Notes: generated by a model from the letters alone, not told the origin. A stretch of DNA of 55,538 nucleotides from Carbonactinospora thermoautotrophica (GCF_001543895.1 NZ_JYIJ01000008.1:1-55538); one strand, 5' to 3'. Counted from the stretch's first letter, positions 32,285 through 40,400 are shown. Program-made: numbers and translations.

Positions 32285-33130
32285 ATGACCGTGCCCGAGA
32301 TCCCCACCGCTAACGGCACCGCGGCCGCCGTGGACGAGCCCCGGGCGTTAGCCCGGTTCGCGACCCGGGGCGGAGGTGTGGTCACCGTCTACCTCGTCCG
32401 CAGACAGTTGCCGGACTACGAGCATCACATGGAGAGCGCGTACTGGCGGTGTGACTGCGGCAACGGCAGCGACCTGGAGCCGCTGTGGCGCGCCAAGCGT
32501 CTGGCGCACGAGCACGCCGAGGACTGCCGCGCTATCCCCGCCGACCTGGACACCCCACCGGCCACGTACGCGGCCGGCATGCTCGGCGACATCCACGACC
32601 GGCTGGGTGAGACGGTCCGGGATCTGTGGGGGATCAACCAGGGCGTCGGCGCCCTGGTCGAAGCGGTCAAGGGCGACCCCGAGGAGCGCGTCTGCGAGCG
32701 GCTGGTCCGCCAGATCGACGAGACACGGGTGGAGACCCGCAACGCCGACGCCAAGGCCGGGCTTTTGTTGGCGTTGGCCGGGCTGACGGTCACCAACCCC
32801 GACAAGCTCCCCGGCGGGGCGTTCGCCGCGGTCGGCCACGCGCTCGCCTACGCGGCGATCCTCCTCCTGCTGTGGGCGGTCCTGCCCCGCCTCGGGCCAC
32901 GCCGCCGCCCGTTCGGGGCCCGCACTGACTTCCCCGGCTGGGCCCGCCGCGCCACCGCCGGCGACGTGGAGTTCGACGTCCGCGCCGGCTTCGACAGCCC
33001 GCTCACGCTGGCCGAGCGGCTGCACACCCTCGCCCGGGTCGCGGTGCGCAAGTACCGGCTCATCCAGGCCGCCGTCGTCCTGCTCGCTGCGGCGGCTGGC
33101 CTGTACGGGCTGGCCGGCCTCACCCACTGA
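32285..33130 (+). CDS. PycTM-like two-TM protein
   Basis: 281 residues, GAAGGAGA upstream of the ATG. The N-terminal 100 residues are soluble with a small Cys pair (WRCDCGNGSDLEP). The C-terminal half matches the PycTM/DUF5706 pattern: a helix ending TRVETRNADAKAGLLLALAGLTVTN, a first membrane helix pair (AAVGHALAYAAILLLLWAVLPRL), a cytoplasmic insert, and a last helix KYRLIQAAVVLLAAAAGLYGLAG. PycTM proteins are membrane effectors of Pycsar cyclic-nucleotide immunity, but related proteins are also common in actinobacterial transfer clusters without a cyclase, and none is present here. A spread or membrane role is therefore at least as likely as defence. Confidence 0.6.
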   Translation: MTVPEIPTANGTAAAVDEPRALARFATRGGGVVTVYLVRRQLPDYEHHMESAYWRCDCGNGSDLEPLWRAKRLAHEHAEDCRAIPADLDTPPATYAAGMLGDIHDRLGETVRDLWGINQGVGALVEAVKGDPEERVCERLVRQIDETRVETRNADAKAGLLLALAGLTVTNPDKLPGGAFAAVGHALAYAAILLLLWAVLPRLGPRRRPFGARTDFPGWARRATAGDVEFDVRAGFDSPLTLAERLHTLARVAVRKYRLIQAAVVLLAAAAGLYGLAGLTH

Positions 33131-33147
33131 CACCCCACCATCAGGCG

Positions 33148-33180
33148 GTGGGGCCGGGCGTTCGCAGTACTCGGCCCCAC
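33148..33180 (+). repeat. Spacer hairpin type 2, copy 1
   Basis: GTGGGGCCG (33148-33156) pairs with CGGCCCCAC (33172-33180). The hairpin and about 50 bases downstream resemble 33959-34045. Confidence 0.6.
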
Positions 33181-33283
33181 CCGGCCGCGCGCGGAGTCGC
33201 CGTCTCCCGCGCCGCCTGGGGATCCGACTGCTGGGGGCGGCCACCAGGCCACCCATCACAGACACCCAGATCAGGAGCAGATC

Positions 33284-33562
33284 ATGCCTTACCACTACGT
33301 GATCACGCTGATGTACCCCGGTGGTGAGTTCCTCAGCATGAGCGGCATCATTACGCCTCCGCATGGAGTGGACCGGATGCGGGTGTACATGGACCTGCTC
33401 GCCCAGGCACAGCAGCAGAGCGGCCGCTCGGACGGGGTGGTCGTGTTCTGGAGCCTGGAGCCCAACGCGCTGCAGACCCTGCCCGCCCCGATGACCACTC
33501 CGGCTGTGCCGGCTGCCTCGGCTGAGGAGGCGTCAGCGGCCACCACGCGGGGGAACCGGTGA
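33284..33562 (+). CDS. Small conserved-type hypothetical protein
   Basis: 92 residues starting MPYHYVITLMYPGGEFLSMSGIITPP. The first 65 residues look like a compact alpha/beta fold (YVITLMYP... VDRMRVYMDLLAQAQQQSG... GVVVFWSLEPNAL), the rest is a Pro/Ala tail. AGGAG lies about nine bases upstream of the ATG. The stop overlaps the next ATG (TGATG). Unrecognised function. Confidence 0.6.
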   Translation: MPYHYVITLMYPGGEFLSMSGIITPPHGVDRMRVYMDLLAQAQQQSGRSDGVVVFWSLEPNALQTLPAPMTTPAVPAASAEEASAATTRGNR

Positions 33563-33924
33563 TGCCCACCCCGTCCCGCATCCAGCACCGCCCCGGCGTG
33601 CCCCTGCCCGAGGGTGCCGTCTACGTCGGCCAGGGCACCCGCTGGGCATCCCCAATCACCTGGCCGCCCGGGGTGACACCCACCAACGAGCAGCGCGAGG
33701 CCGTCGTCCGCGCCTACACCCAGTGGCTGTCCCAACAGCCGAACCTGCTCGCCGCCGCCCGCGAGGAGCTGGCCGGCCGCGACCTGGCCTGCGACTGCCC
33801 GCTCGGCGTGCCCTGCCACGCCGACTACCTGCTCCACGTCGCCAACAGCGCGCCGTTGGACCGCCCATCCGTGGCGCTGCGGCTCCTCGCGGACGTCTTG
33901 GAGCGGATCGAGGGCACCAGCTGA
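33562..33924 (+). CDS. DUF4326 protein
   Basis: 120 residues. VYVGQGTRWASPITWPP near the start and LAGRDLACDCPLGVPCHADYLLHVANS near the end are the two conserved blocks of DUF4326, including the C-x-C-x(5)-C-H pattern. The biochemical function of DUF4326 is not established; the Cys/His cluster suggests metal binding. It is co-transcribed with the preceding gene and is the last medium-sized gene of the spd-tra operon. Confidence 0.8.
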   Translation: MPTPSRIQHRPGVPLPEGAVYVGQGTRWASPITWPPGVTPTNEQREAVVRAYTQWLSQQPNLLAAAREELAGRDLACDCPLGVPCHADYLLHVANSAPLDRPSVALRLLADVLERIEGTS

Positions 33925-33958
33925 CCAGCCCCACCCGCTGCCCTCCTACGCCTGAACC

Positions 33959-33992
33959 GGTGGGACCGGGCGCGCCAACGCCCGGCCCCACC
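33959..33992 (+). repeat. Spacer hairpin type 2, copy 2
   Basis: GGTGGGACCGGGCG pairs with CGCCCGGCCCCACC (one A-C mismatch) around six bases; homologous to 33148-33180 and its downstream flank. Confidence 0.6.
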
Positions 33993-34075
33993 CGGCGGCG
34001 CCGGGACTCGCCCTCCCGGGCCGCCTACGAGATCCCAACCCGTTCACATGCGCCTGCGAAAGGACGGAATCTCGC

Positions 34076-34258
34076 ATGCCCAGCGTACGCACCGCCACCA
34101 GCACCGAGACCACCCCGGATGGCAAGCGGCGGGAAACCACCGTCGCCCTCGCCGCGGCCGGCCGGACCGGCCGGTTCCTCATCGGGCGGATCACCGGCAC
34201 CCGCCGGGATGAGCTGACCGCCGTCGCGGATGCCGCCGGCGTGCTGCGCCAGGGGTGA
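34076..34258 (+). CDS. Small hypothetical protein
   Basis: 60 residues with AAGGACGG before the ATG: MPSVRTATSTETTPDGKRRETTVALAAAGRTGRFLIGRITG followed by a short helix. It may form a small beta-sheet domain. Unknown function. Its stop overlaps the GTG of a 44-codon gene. Confidence 0.5.
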   Translation: MPSVRTATSTETTPDGKRRETTVALAAAGRTGRFLIGRITGTRRDELTAVADAAGVLRQG

Positions 34259-34389
34259 CCGCCGTGGCACTGCTGGCGAAAGTCGCAGGGCTGCTGAAAC
34301 CCAAGTGCGGCACCTGCGGCGGCACCGGTGATATGCAGACCGGCCTGACGGTCCGCATGTGCCTGACTTGCGGCGGCAACGGCTCCTAG
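34255..34389 (+). CDS. 44-residue DnaJ-type CxxCGGxG zinc mini-protein
   Basis: Starts at a GTG overlapping the preceding stop (GTGA). The product has two CxxCGGxG modules, KCGTCGGTG and MCLTCGGNGS, the motif of the DnaJ zinc domain, separated by a short beta-like stretch. With exactly four cysteines it could bind one zinc. It is the last gene before the operon terminator. Confidence 0.6.
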   Translation: MTAVALLAKVAGLLKPKCGTCGGTGDMQTGLTVRMCLTCGGNGS

Positions 34390-34398
34390 CAGCACTTT

Positions 34399-34436
34399 CG
34401 AAGGCCCCCCGGTCCGCCCGGACCGGGGGGCCTTCG
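34399..34436 (+). terminator. Strong terminator of the spd-tra operon
   Basis: 17-bp perfect stem CGAAGGCCCCCCGGTCC / GGACCGGGGGGCCTTCG around GCCC, ten bases after the last stop codon. Confidence 0.85.
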
Positions 34437-34447
34437 CATGCCCGGCG

Positions 34448-34540
34448 TGGTCACCAGCCCGGACCCCAAATATATTTCTTTTCTTTTCAAATCTTTTCTT
34501 TTCTTTTTCTTTCTTTTCTTCTTTGGGTAGGGTGGCGGCC
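34448..34540 (+). promoter_or_regulatory. Promoter and pyrimidine-rich leader
   Basis: TGGTCA (34448-34453) and TATATT (34471-34476) are separated by 17 bp. From about 34477 to 34525 the plus strand is nearly pure pyrimidine (TTTTCTT repeats), ending in GGGTAGGG as a ribosome site before the ATG at 34541. The base composition is extreme for this plasmid. Confidence 0.65.
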
Positions 34541-35624
34541 ATGACGGAGACTCCTCAGAGCGGCACCGGCGCCGAGGAGGCGCCGCGGGTGTGCAAGCGG
34601 CCGGGGTGCTCGAACCTGGTGCCGGCGCGGGAGCCGGGGCAGCGCGGCCGGCCGCCGGTGTTCTGTTCGCCGGAGTGTGCGACGCGGTACCACAACGCCC
34701 GCCGCTACGCCGAGCCGCAGCCGGGCGGGCCGGGTGAGTCCGCCGGGCCGGGCGGGCGGGAGGAGCCGCAGGCGCAGGATCCGCTGACCCAGCTGACCCG
34801 GATCGCCCGCCAGCTGGGGCCGCTGGTGCAGCAGGTGGTCGCGCAGTACCAGCAGGTGGCCCCGGACACCGTGCGCGCCCAACTGGCCACCGCCGAGGCC
34901 GAGCGCCGCCGCGCGGAGGCCCGCGCGGCCGACGCGGAGGCCCGCGCGGAGCAGGCGGAGGAGGAGGCGGCCGCGGCGTGGGAGGCCGCCGACGCCGCCC
35001 GGGAGGCCCAGCAGGCCGCCGAGCGCGCCGCCGAGCAGGCCCGCGCCGAGGCCGAGGCCGAGGTCGTGCGGGTCCGCGAGCAGGCCCAGGCCGCCGGCCG
35101 CGGAGCGGGAGCGCGCCGAACGGGCCGAGGCCGCCGCGGCCGCGGCCGCCGCGGAGGCCGAGCAGGCCCGGGCCGAGCTCGCCGCGGAGCGGGAGCGGGC
35201 CGAGCGCGCCATCGCCGCCGCCCAGGCCGACGCCGAGGCCCAGATCACCACCGAACGGGCCGCCGCCGAGCAGCGGGTCCGCGACGCCGAGGCCCGCGCC
35301 CGCGAGGCCGAGGCCACCGCCCAGATCCGGATCCAGGCCGAGCAGGACAAGGCCGCCGCCGCCCGCGCCGCCGCCCAGGAGGTGCACGACGCGCTCACCC
35401 GCCAGCTGGAGGCCCTGCGCCGCGACCTGGACGCCGAACGCCACCGCGCTGAGCAGCTCGCCGGGCACCTAGAGCGCGCCAACACCCGCGCCCAAGCCCT
35501 GGAGGACCGACTCGACGCCCTACGCCGCGACCTGGACACCGAACGCGCCGCCCGCGCCGCCGCCGAACGCGACCGCGACCAGCTACGCCGCCAGCTCCAC
35601 CAGCCAGGCCAGCACGAGGACTAG
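34541..35624 (+). pseudogene. Zinc-finger/coiled-coil protein gene with a +1 frameshift
   Basis: Residues 15-55 form a zinc finger (CKRPGCSNLVPAREPGQRGRPPVFCSPECATRYHNARR). The rest is a long Ala/Glu/Arg coiled coil. The first frame is coherent from 34541 to about 35095 (REQAQAAG) and then turns into Gly/Arg noise. The coiled coil continues perfectly in the frame one base later from about 35100 (AERERAERAEAAAAAA... EVHDALTRQLEALRRDLDAERHRAEQL) to the stop at 35624. Corrected, the product is about 360 residues. The shift lies in a very GC-rich CCGGCCGCGG stretch, so a sequencing or assembly indel is as likely as a true mutation. Similar zinc-finger coiled-coil proteins occur on actinobacterial conjugative plasmids. 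Confidence 0.7.
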
Positions 35625-36063
35625 CACGAGGAGCACCGAGAGGAGCAGCGCTGACCCGCACCACCCCACGCGAGCCCCGGGCCACATGGCCTCCCCGTAG
35701 CTTCCAGCAAAAACAACGAGAACGCTGGTCAGAGCTCGGTGGAGGGTCTTCGAGCGCAGCCTGAAGGGGGCCGCTGACCTGCGTTGACTTTGTTTCTTGC
35801 GGCAGAACTACCGGGACCTTGAGCGAGAGCGTCTGTGTCTCCAGCAAAGCGAACCGCTCGTGATCAAGAGCGCCTTCAATCTTCTGGGCTGAGCGGACGA
35901 TCTATGCCCTCGACGCACGCAACGGCGCCAGCGGGTGCCGCTCAACACCCGGCGCGGCCGACATATCGCAAACAGTCTGAGAAGGCGCGACTCTTTTACG
36001 CGGCTTCTGACCGAGAGGTCAGGGCGCGATCATTTCGGATGTTGCGGTATCACGCCTGTGGGC
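35625..36063. other. Gene-free interval before the Gabija-like genes
   Basis: About 440 bp of lower GC with no convincing ORF, tRNA or terminator. The genes on either side converge here. Confidence 0.4.
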
Positions 36064-37728
36064 TCAGATGATGTCGATGGGGAAGGGCTTGGAGTAGCGG
36101 GTGAAAGGCGCGACGAGGGGGTGAGGCTGCGGGGGAAGGAGGATAACGACGATGTTGCGTGCGCGGGTCATAGACACGTACAGGATTCGTGAGGCCTCGT
36201 CGTAGGGCTCGCAGGCGCCGCGCCCGTACCAGTCGTTGGAGGTGTAGGAGAGTATGGTCGCGTCGGCTTCCCGGCCCTTGGTCTGGCTGAAGTTCATCAG
36301 CTGAATGTGTCCGGTGTCCCCACCGTCGAGTTCGACGAAGCTCGCGTCGCGCGCGGCGGCGACGGCACGTTCGAGTTGACCGAGTGGGTCGACGACGTGA
36401 AGCCGTGCACGGGCGGCGAGTGCGGTGAAGGCACGGCTGGCTCGGTTCCATGTCCGTCGTCCGGAAGTGAAGCCGAGAACGTTCCACGCCTGGGTGGCCG
36501 TGACGACCGCCTCCTCAAGCGGTTCGGCAGCTTCATCGAGACCCAACTTGATTTTGGTGAGCCGGTCTACCAGGGCATTGGGCAGGTGGAGGCCGGCGTG
36601 CAACGCCCACGCGAGGTCCGGCGGCTTGCTGCCCCGGTGGTTCGCGGTAAGTACGGTCGCTAGTCCGGTGAGCACCTCGGACCAATCAGCCACGCCTGCG
36701 CTGTAGCGCACCATGGTGAGGAGCGCGGCGAGGGTCTCACCGTAGGCTTCCGAGAAGCCAACGGGGACGTGGTCGACGCCGCGGTCTGTGAGAGCGGCGG
36801 ACAGTCCAGCCGCGTCGCTGTTCGTCTTCGCGTACACGCCGATGGTGGTGTGACCGTCGGCCTGAAGACGGCGGATCTCAGCGTCGATGACGGCGGCGCG
36901 CTCGGCGTCGGTATCCGGGACGTCCCGGTAGACGAGAAGCCGGCCGGCGTCGACGGCGGCACGTACGGCCGGTGTGGTGAAGCGCCGCCAGCGGATGTCG
37001 GCGGCAGCGTTGGGCAGGACCTGGGTGGGGTCGCGATAGGAGCCCTGCTGGAGGGTGACCTCGACGCATCCGGGGCGTGCGCGGGCGGCGTCAAGCCGTG
37101 CCTCGCTGACCCCATCTTTGAACTGGTAGATCATCTGGTTGGGGTCGGCGAGCAGCAGCAGCCGGGCGTTTCTCCCTAGTGCCTGTAGTAGCCGCCACTC
37201 CTCCTCGTCGGTGTCTTGGAACTCGTCGCAGATGACCAACGACCAGCGGGAACGTATCAGGCTGGCGATGGGGCCGGGGGTTTCCAGCAGCGTCAGAGCG
37301 CGCGGCAGGAGGTCGCTGTAGGTGAGCGTGTAGTCGGTGGGACTGGGGGTTGCGAGCTTGGTGCGGGCCTCTCCGCGCAAGACGGGAACTCCTGGGAGCC
37401 CGGTGTAGCGACCGAAGGCACACAACAGTCGGAAGGCCAGGCCGTGGAAGGTGAGGATCTCCACCGCATCTTCCATGCCCGTGAGGACATTCCCGGCGCG
37501 GGACCGGATCTGCGCGACGGCCGTACGCGAGAACGTGACGAAGAGGACCCGGCGGCCGGGCAGCGGCTTGCTGCTGGTGCCATGGGCGGTGAGCTCACGG
37601 CGAGCGGCCCACAAGGCGGTGGTGGTCTTGCCGACGCCAGCGCCCCCGAACACTAGCATCGTCGGTGCGGTGGCGTCGGCGACCTGCCGCTGCTCGGCGG
37701 TCAGCTGCTCGAACGTCACGCCGCTCAC
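36064..37728 (-). CDS. UvrD/Rep-like helicase, Gabija GajB-like
   Basis: 554 residues from a GTG at 37728 (VSGVTFEQLTAEQRQVAD); the frame extends upstream to 37881 but that part overlaps the nuclease gene and looks like shadow. SF1 helicase motifs: Q-motif-like start, Walker A GGAGVGKTTT (about 26-33), TFHGLAFRLL, Walker B CDEFQDTDE (about 165), motif III LLADPNQMIYQF, motif V-like SQTKGREADATILSY and motif VI YVSMTRAR (about 519). Together with the upstream OLD-family nuclease it forms a Gabija-type pair. In characterised Gabija, GajB senses or processes single-stranded DNA ends and activates GajA. Start uncertain. Confidence 0.8.
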   Translation of the reverse strand: MSGVTFEQLTAEQRQVADATAPTMLVFGGAGVGKTTTALWAARRELTAHGTSSKPLPGRRVLFVTFSRTAVAQIRSRAGNVLTGMEDAVEILTFHGLAFRLLCAFGRYTGLPGVPVLRGEARTKLATPSPTDYTLTYSDLLPRALTLLETPGPIASLIRSRWSLVICDEFQDTDEEEWRLLQALGRNARLLLLADPNQMIYQFKDGVSEARLDAARARPGCVEVTLQQGSYRDPTQVLPNAAADIRWRRFTTPAVRAAVDAGRLLVYRDVPDTDAERAAVIDAEIRRLQADGHTTIGVYAKTNSDAAGLSAALTDRGVDHVPVGFSEAYGETLAALLTMVRYSAGVADWSEVLTGLATVLTANHRGSKPPDLAWALHAGLHLPNALVDRLTKIKLGLDEAAEPLEEAVVTATQAWNVLGFTSGRRTWNRASRAFTALAARARLHVVDPLGQLERAVAAARDASFVELDGGDTGHIQLMNFSQTKGREADATILSYTSNDWYGRGACEPYDEASRILYVSMTRARNIVVILLPPQPHPLVAPFTRYSKPFPIDII

Positions 37729-37777
37729 CGCGAACCGTCCGGATGCGCCGGGGTACGGAGCGGGTTGAGTGGCTGGT

Positions 37778-39520
37778 TCACAGCTGGACCACCGACTCGT
37801 CTCGGATGCCGCGGGCGCAGTCGACCGCAGCGGCCAGAGCCTTGGCGGCAAGGCTAGGCAAGACTCCCTGCGGGAGCGCATCCACGAACTGGGCGTGCAG
37901 TCCGTTGTTGCTCTTCAACGCCTTCACGGCGTGCTTGCGCAGGGTGTCGCCTGTGGCGTGCTGCCAGCCGGCTGGCAATGGAAGCGAGTACGACGCGTTC
38001 AGGGTAGTCAGCGTGGAGACCACGTCCGTGTCAGGCACTCCATCGAGCAGGGCGTGTTCGATCGCGTACCCGCGAGGGAGCCGCACGACGGCGTGCGCTG
38101 CCTCTTGCGCGGCCGCCAGTCGCTTCTCCGCCTGTTCCTCGTCCTTGTCGTAGTCGATCATGGCGACGACACGGAAGCCGAGGTCACGAGCTAACGCCGC
38201 GATATGCGGCACCTTGCCGATGCCGCCCTCGTCACCCGCGTCGATCAGCCGGATCCCGTACGCCTCCGGTGGCGATACTCCCTGTTCGGTGTCCAGACGC
38301 TCTGCGAGCGCCGCGTAGGCGGCCGGATCATGCTTTCCTTCGGTGACGATTAAGGCCCGCGCCGTCATGGCCGGCAGCAGTTGTCGGTGTAGCTCCTGGG
38401 CCGCCACCCGCTCGGCCCGAGACATCGGCGGCTTCCCGTAGTAGACCTGTCGACGAGGCGTTCCACCGGCGGGATTACGGGTCAGACGCACGAGATCGCC
38501 GATCTCGAAACTGCGCGCGACCTCCGGACGGCGAGTGGACAACCACACTTGCCCGGCCCCTCGGCGAAGCAGGGTGGCCAGCCGTTGCCCGCTAGTGGCA
38601 TCGAGCATGTCACCGAAGTCGTCGACCGCGACTACAGCGCCGTTGACCTTGGCTGCGGCGAGTGCTTCGGCCGCTGCCACCTGCGCGGTGGTCGTCGACC
38701 CGTGCCGCGCCAGCGGCAGGTGAGGGGCCGAGTCAGCGAGATCGAGCGCGGCGGTGAGGTTGCGCAACAACCCGGACAGAGATCCCTCATCTGGCAGGAA
38801 ACGTACAACTTCAGTGGCCGGTGCGGAGATCCTGAGGCGGTCGCGGATCGGACGCAGCACCGTCTCCAAGCCGTCCAGCACTACTGGTGTCTGCGACAGC
38901 TCCGCTGACAGGTCGATGATTCCCTCGATCATCCGGCGCAGCGCTTTGCTCACCTCGGCCGGCCGCTCGGCGTCCAGCAGCGCCCGGAAGTCGCCGCGTG
39001 GGGCCAGGTTGAGCGGGCGCCCCCCAGCCAGCGCGATGAACGGCAACACGGCGCGGTCGGCGCGAGCAACCCGCCGCAGGTCGTCAGTATCCGGATCAGA
39101 GGACTTGGCCCAGTAGAGGACCTGCTCGCCGCGCTCCTCATCACGGTCCCACCTGCCCCGGTAGGCCAGCCGCACCACGGGCACGGCATCCGCGGGCAGC
39201 TTGGACGGATCGTCGCTGCCCTCGATTAGGGTCGCCGAGGCCGGGGACCAGAACTCCAACTGATCAAGGAAACGTTGTTGCAGCTGGCCCAGATCCCCCA
39301 GTGTCACCTCGATATGGATATCCCGACTCGTGTCACCGCCGTGGAAGTCGAACTCCTCCAGGACACGGGACGCGTCGAAATTCAGCACCCGCGCCAGAGC
39401 GGTGAGCAGATCGGTTCGTCCAGCCCGTGGCTCCCCCACGAGCAGGACATGACCACGAGGCACAACCTCGACCTGATCGAAGCCGCGAAAGTGCTCGATA
39501 ACACAACGCAGCACCCGCAT
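37778..39520 (-). CDS. OLD-family ATPase-TOPRIM nuclease, Gabija GajA-like
   Basis: 580 residues, close to the usual GajA length. It starts MRVLRCVIEHFRGFDQVEVVPRGHVLLVGEPRAGRTD, the RecF/OLD type ABC-ATPase N-terminus, but the P-loop reads GEPRAGRT: the usual Lys is Arg (residue 35). A Walker B-like VVAVDDFGDML lies near 296. The C-terminal TOPRIM domain has the acidic residues in ALIVTEGKHDPAAYAAL (about 397) and VVAMIDYDKDEEQ (about 455), needed for metal-dependent DNA cleavage. It is first in the operon and ends about 50 bases before the helicase start. GCGGAG precedes the ATG. The predicted role is anti-phage nuclease. The altered P-loop may mean weak or absent ATP hydrolysis. Confidence 0.82.
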   Translation of the reverse strand: MRVLRCVIEHFRGFDQVEVVPRGHVLLVGEPRAGRTDLLTALARVLNFDASRVLEEFDFHGGDTSRDIHIEVTLGDLGQLQQRFLDQLEFWSPASATLIEGSDDPSKLPADAVPVVRLAYRGRWDRDEERGEQVLYWAKSSDPDTDDLRRVARADRAVLPFIALAGGRPLNLAPRGDFRALLDAERPAEVSKALRRMIEGIIDLSAELSQTPVVLDGLETVLRPIRDRLRISAPATEVVRFLPDEGSLSGLLRNLTAALDLADSAPHLPLARHGSTTTAQVAAAEALAAAKVNGAVVAVDDFGDMLDATSGQRLATLLRRGAGQVWLSTRRPEVARSFEIGDLVRLTRNPAGGTPRRQVYYGKPPMSRAERVAAQELHRQLLPAMTARALIVTEGKHDPAAYAALAERLDTEQGVSPPEAYGIRLIDAGDEGGIGKVPHIAALARDLGFRVVAMIDYDKDEEQAEKRLAAAQEAAHAVVRLPRGYAIEHALLDGVPDTDVVSTLTTLNASYSLPLPAGWQHATGDTLRKHAVKALKSNNGLHAQFVDALPQGVLPSLAAKALAAAVDCARGIRDESVVQL

Positions 39521-39637
39521 CGTTTTCTCCGCTCACACGACCGGTCGGGGTTCGCGGCTCGCCGAGGGCGAAGGCCGAACACTCCCGGTGATGTTGCCAC
39601 ATGATCGCTCCCGGGGGTCGGCTTTGCGGAAAGGTGA

Positions 39638-39796
39638 TCAGCGGCGGCGGCGATCGCTGCGGCGTTGCCCGGGGTGGGGCCGGTCGGCACGAAGCCGTCC
39701 CGGTACGGGGAGGGCCAGGTATTGGCGTACTTCGACGCCGTGGTCGAGGTGCCGGTCGACCAGGAGGACGCGCAGCAGGCCCGGGGGAGGGGGTGA
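39638..39796 (+). pseudogene. Possible gene remnant (3' end only)
   Basis: Frame reading AAIAAALPGVGPVGTKPSRYGEGQ then VLAYFDAVVEVPVDQEDAQQARGRG and a stop. The composition looks like a real protein end, but an in-frame stop at 39635 precedes it and the only possible start is the TTG at 39665. Low confidence. Confidence 0.3.
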
Positions 39797-40062
39797 CGAG
39801 ACCCCGCTGCGCGCACTGGAGGCCTCCGGCCGGTGGGGTTGCCTGATGAACGCCCGCTCCACCTGGGCCCGTACCGGCCGCTGGCTGCCTCTATGCGGCG
39901 GCCACCGCACCTGCGCCCGACGCTCTGGCCGCGCTGGAGGTCCTGCGCCGGTTGAGCGCGCCCCGCCGCTGAGTGACATCCCGCCTCGTGGTGTCTCGCA
40001 CAACCGGAAGGCCCCCGATCCCGGGGCCTGTCCGTTGCCGCTGGGTTGTTCTCCCGTTGGCC

Positions 40063-40180
40063 GCCGTATACGGCGCCATTGCCTCCTGGCCCGTCGTCGT
40101 GGTAGGGGGCGCCGGCTGCCGCGCCGCTTCCGGTCCTTGGGCGCTGCGCGCCCTGCGGTCCGGGTCGGCTTGCCCCCGAG
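40063..40180 (+). repeat. Dispersed inverted repeat, copy B (118 bp)
   Basis: Matches the reverse complement of 21498-21617, starting at the palindrome GCCGTATACGGC (40063-40074) and ending near TGCCCCCGAG. It lies between the Gabija-like operon and the mobilisation genes. Confidence 0.7.
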
Positions 40181-40292
40181 GATCCGCGGTTGCTCGAGGA
40201 GCGGCGGAGCGAGGCCCCGGACCGATTGGAGACCTTTCGTTGCCGTCACCGGATAGTCCCGTCGGATGCTCAGCCTGGCGGAGCAAGATATT

Positions 40293-40400
40293 CGATCAGC
40301 TAAGCTGATCGCCCTTTGGGGCTGGCCTGGAGGTTGTTCTCCCGCGCACACTGGCGTGTGTGTCCCCCGCCTGGCGGGGGTCGCTCCGCTGGGAAGGGGG
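40293..40400 (+). other. Candidate origin of transfer (oriT)
   Basis: Three nested inverted repeats lie directly before mobC and the relaxase gene: CGATCAGCT-A-AGCTGATCG (40293-40311), CACAC-TGGC-GTGTG near 40348-40361, and CCCCCGCC-T-GGCGGGGG near 40364-40380. oriT sites of relaxase systems are normally intergenic, next to mobC/mobA and rich in such repeats. No nic sequence could be identified by eye. Confidence 0.5.

Larger units (their letters stand above)
39521..40292. other. Gene-poor interval with gene remnants
   Basis: No intact gene. A stretch at 39638-39796 reads as the C-terminal end of a protein (ALPGVGPVGTKPSRYGEG... YFDAVVEVPVDQEDAQQ) without a start, followed by other short protein-like fragments up to about 39972. 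The dispersed repeat copy B follows (40063-40180). GGTTGTTCTCCCG occurs at 40044-40056 and again at 40332-40344. Confidence 0.4.

Noticed and set aside
33946-34542. Minus-strand ORF starting with a Lys/Glu-rich stretch (KEEKKEKEKKRFEKK)
   Set aside because: The Lys/Glu run is just the complement of the polypyrimidine tract, and the rest is antisense to the small genes and the terminator.
36064-37881. 605-codon version of the helicase gene
   Set aside because: Its first 51 codons overlap the nuclease gene or its trailer and look like shadow; conserved helicase sequence begins after GTG 37728.
39588-40351. Several 100-240 codon frames on both strands
   Set aside because: All have Arg/Pro-rich shadow composition and no ribosome site; only short remnants look protein-like.
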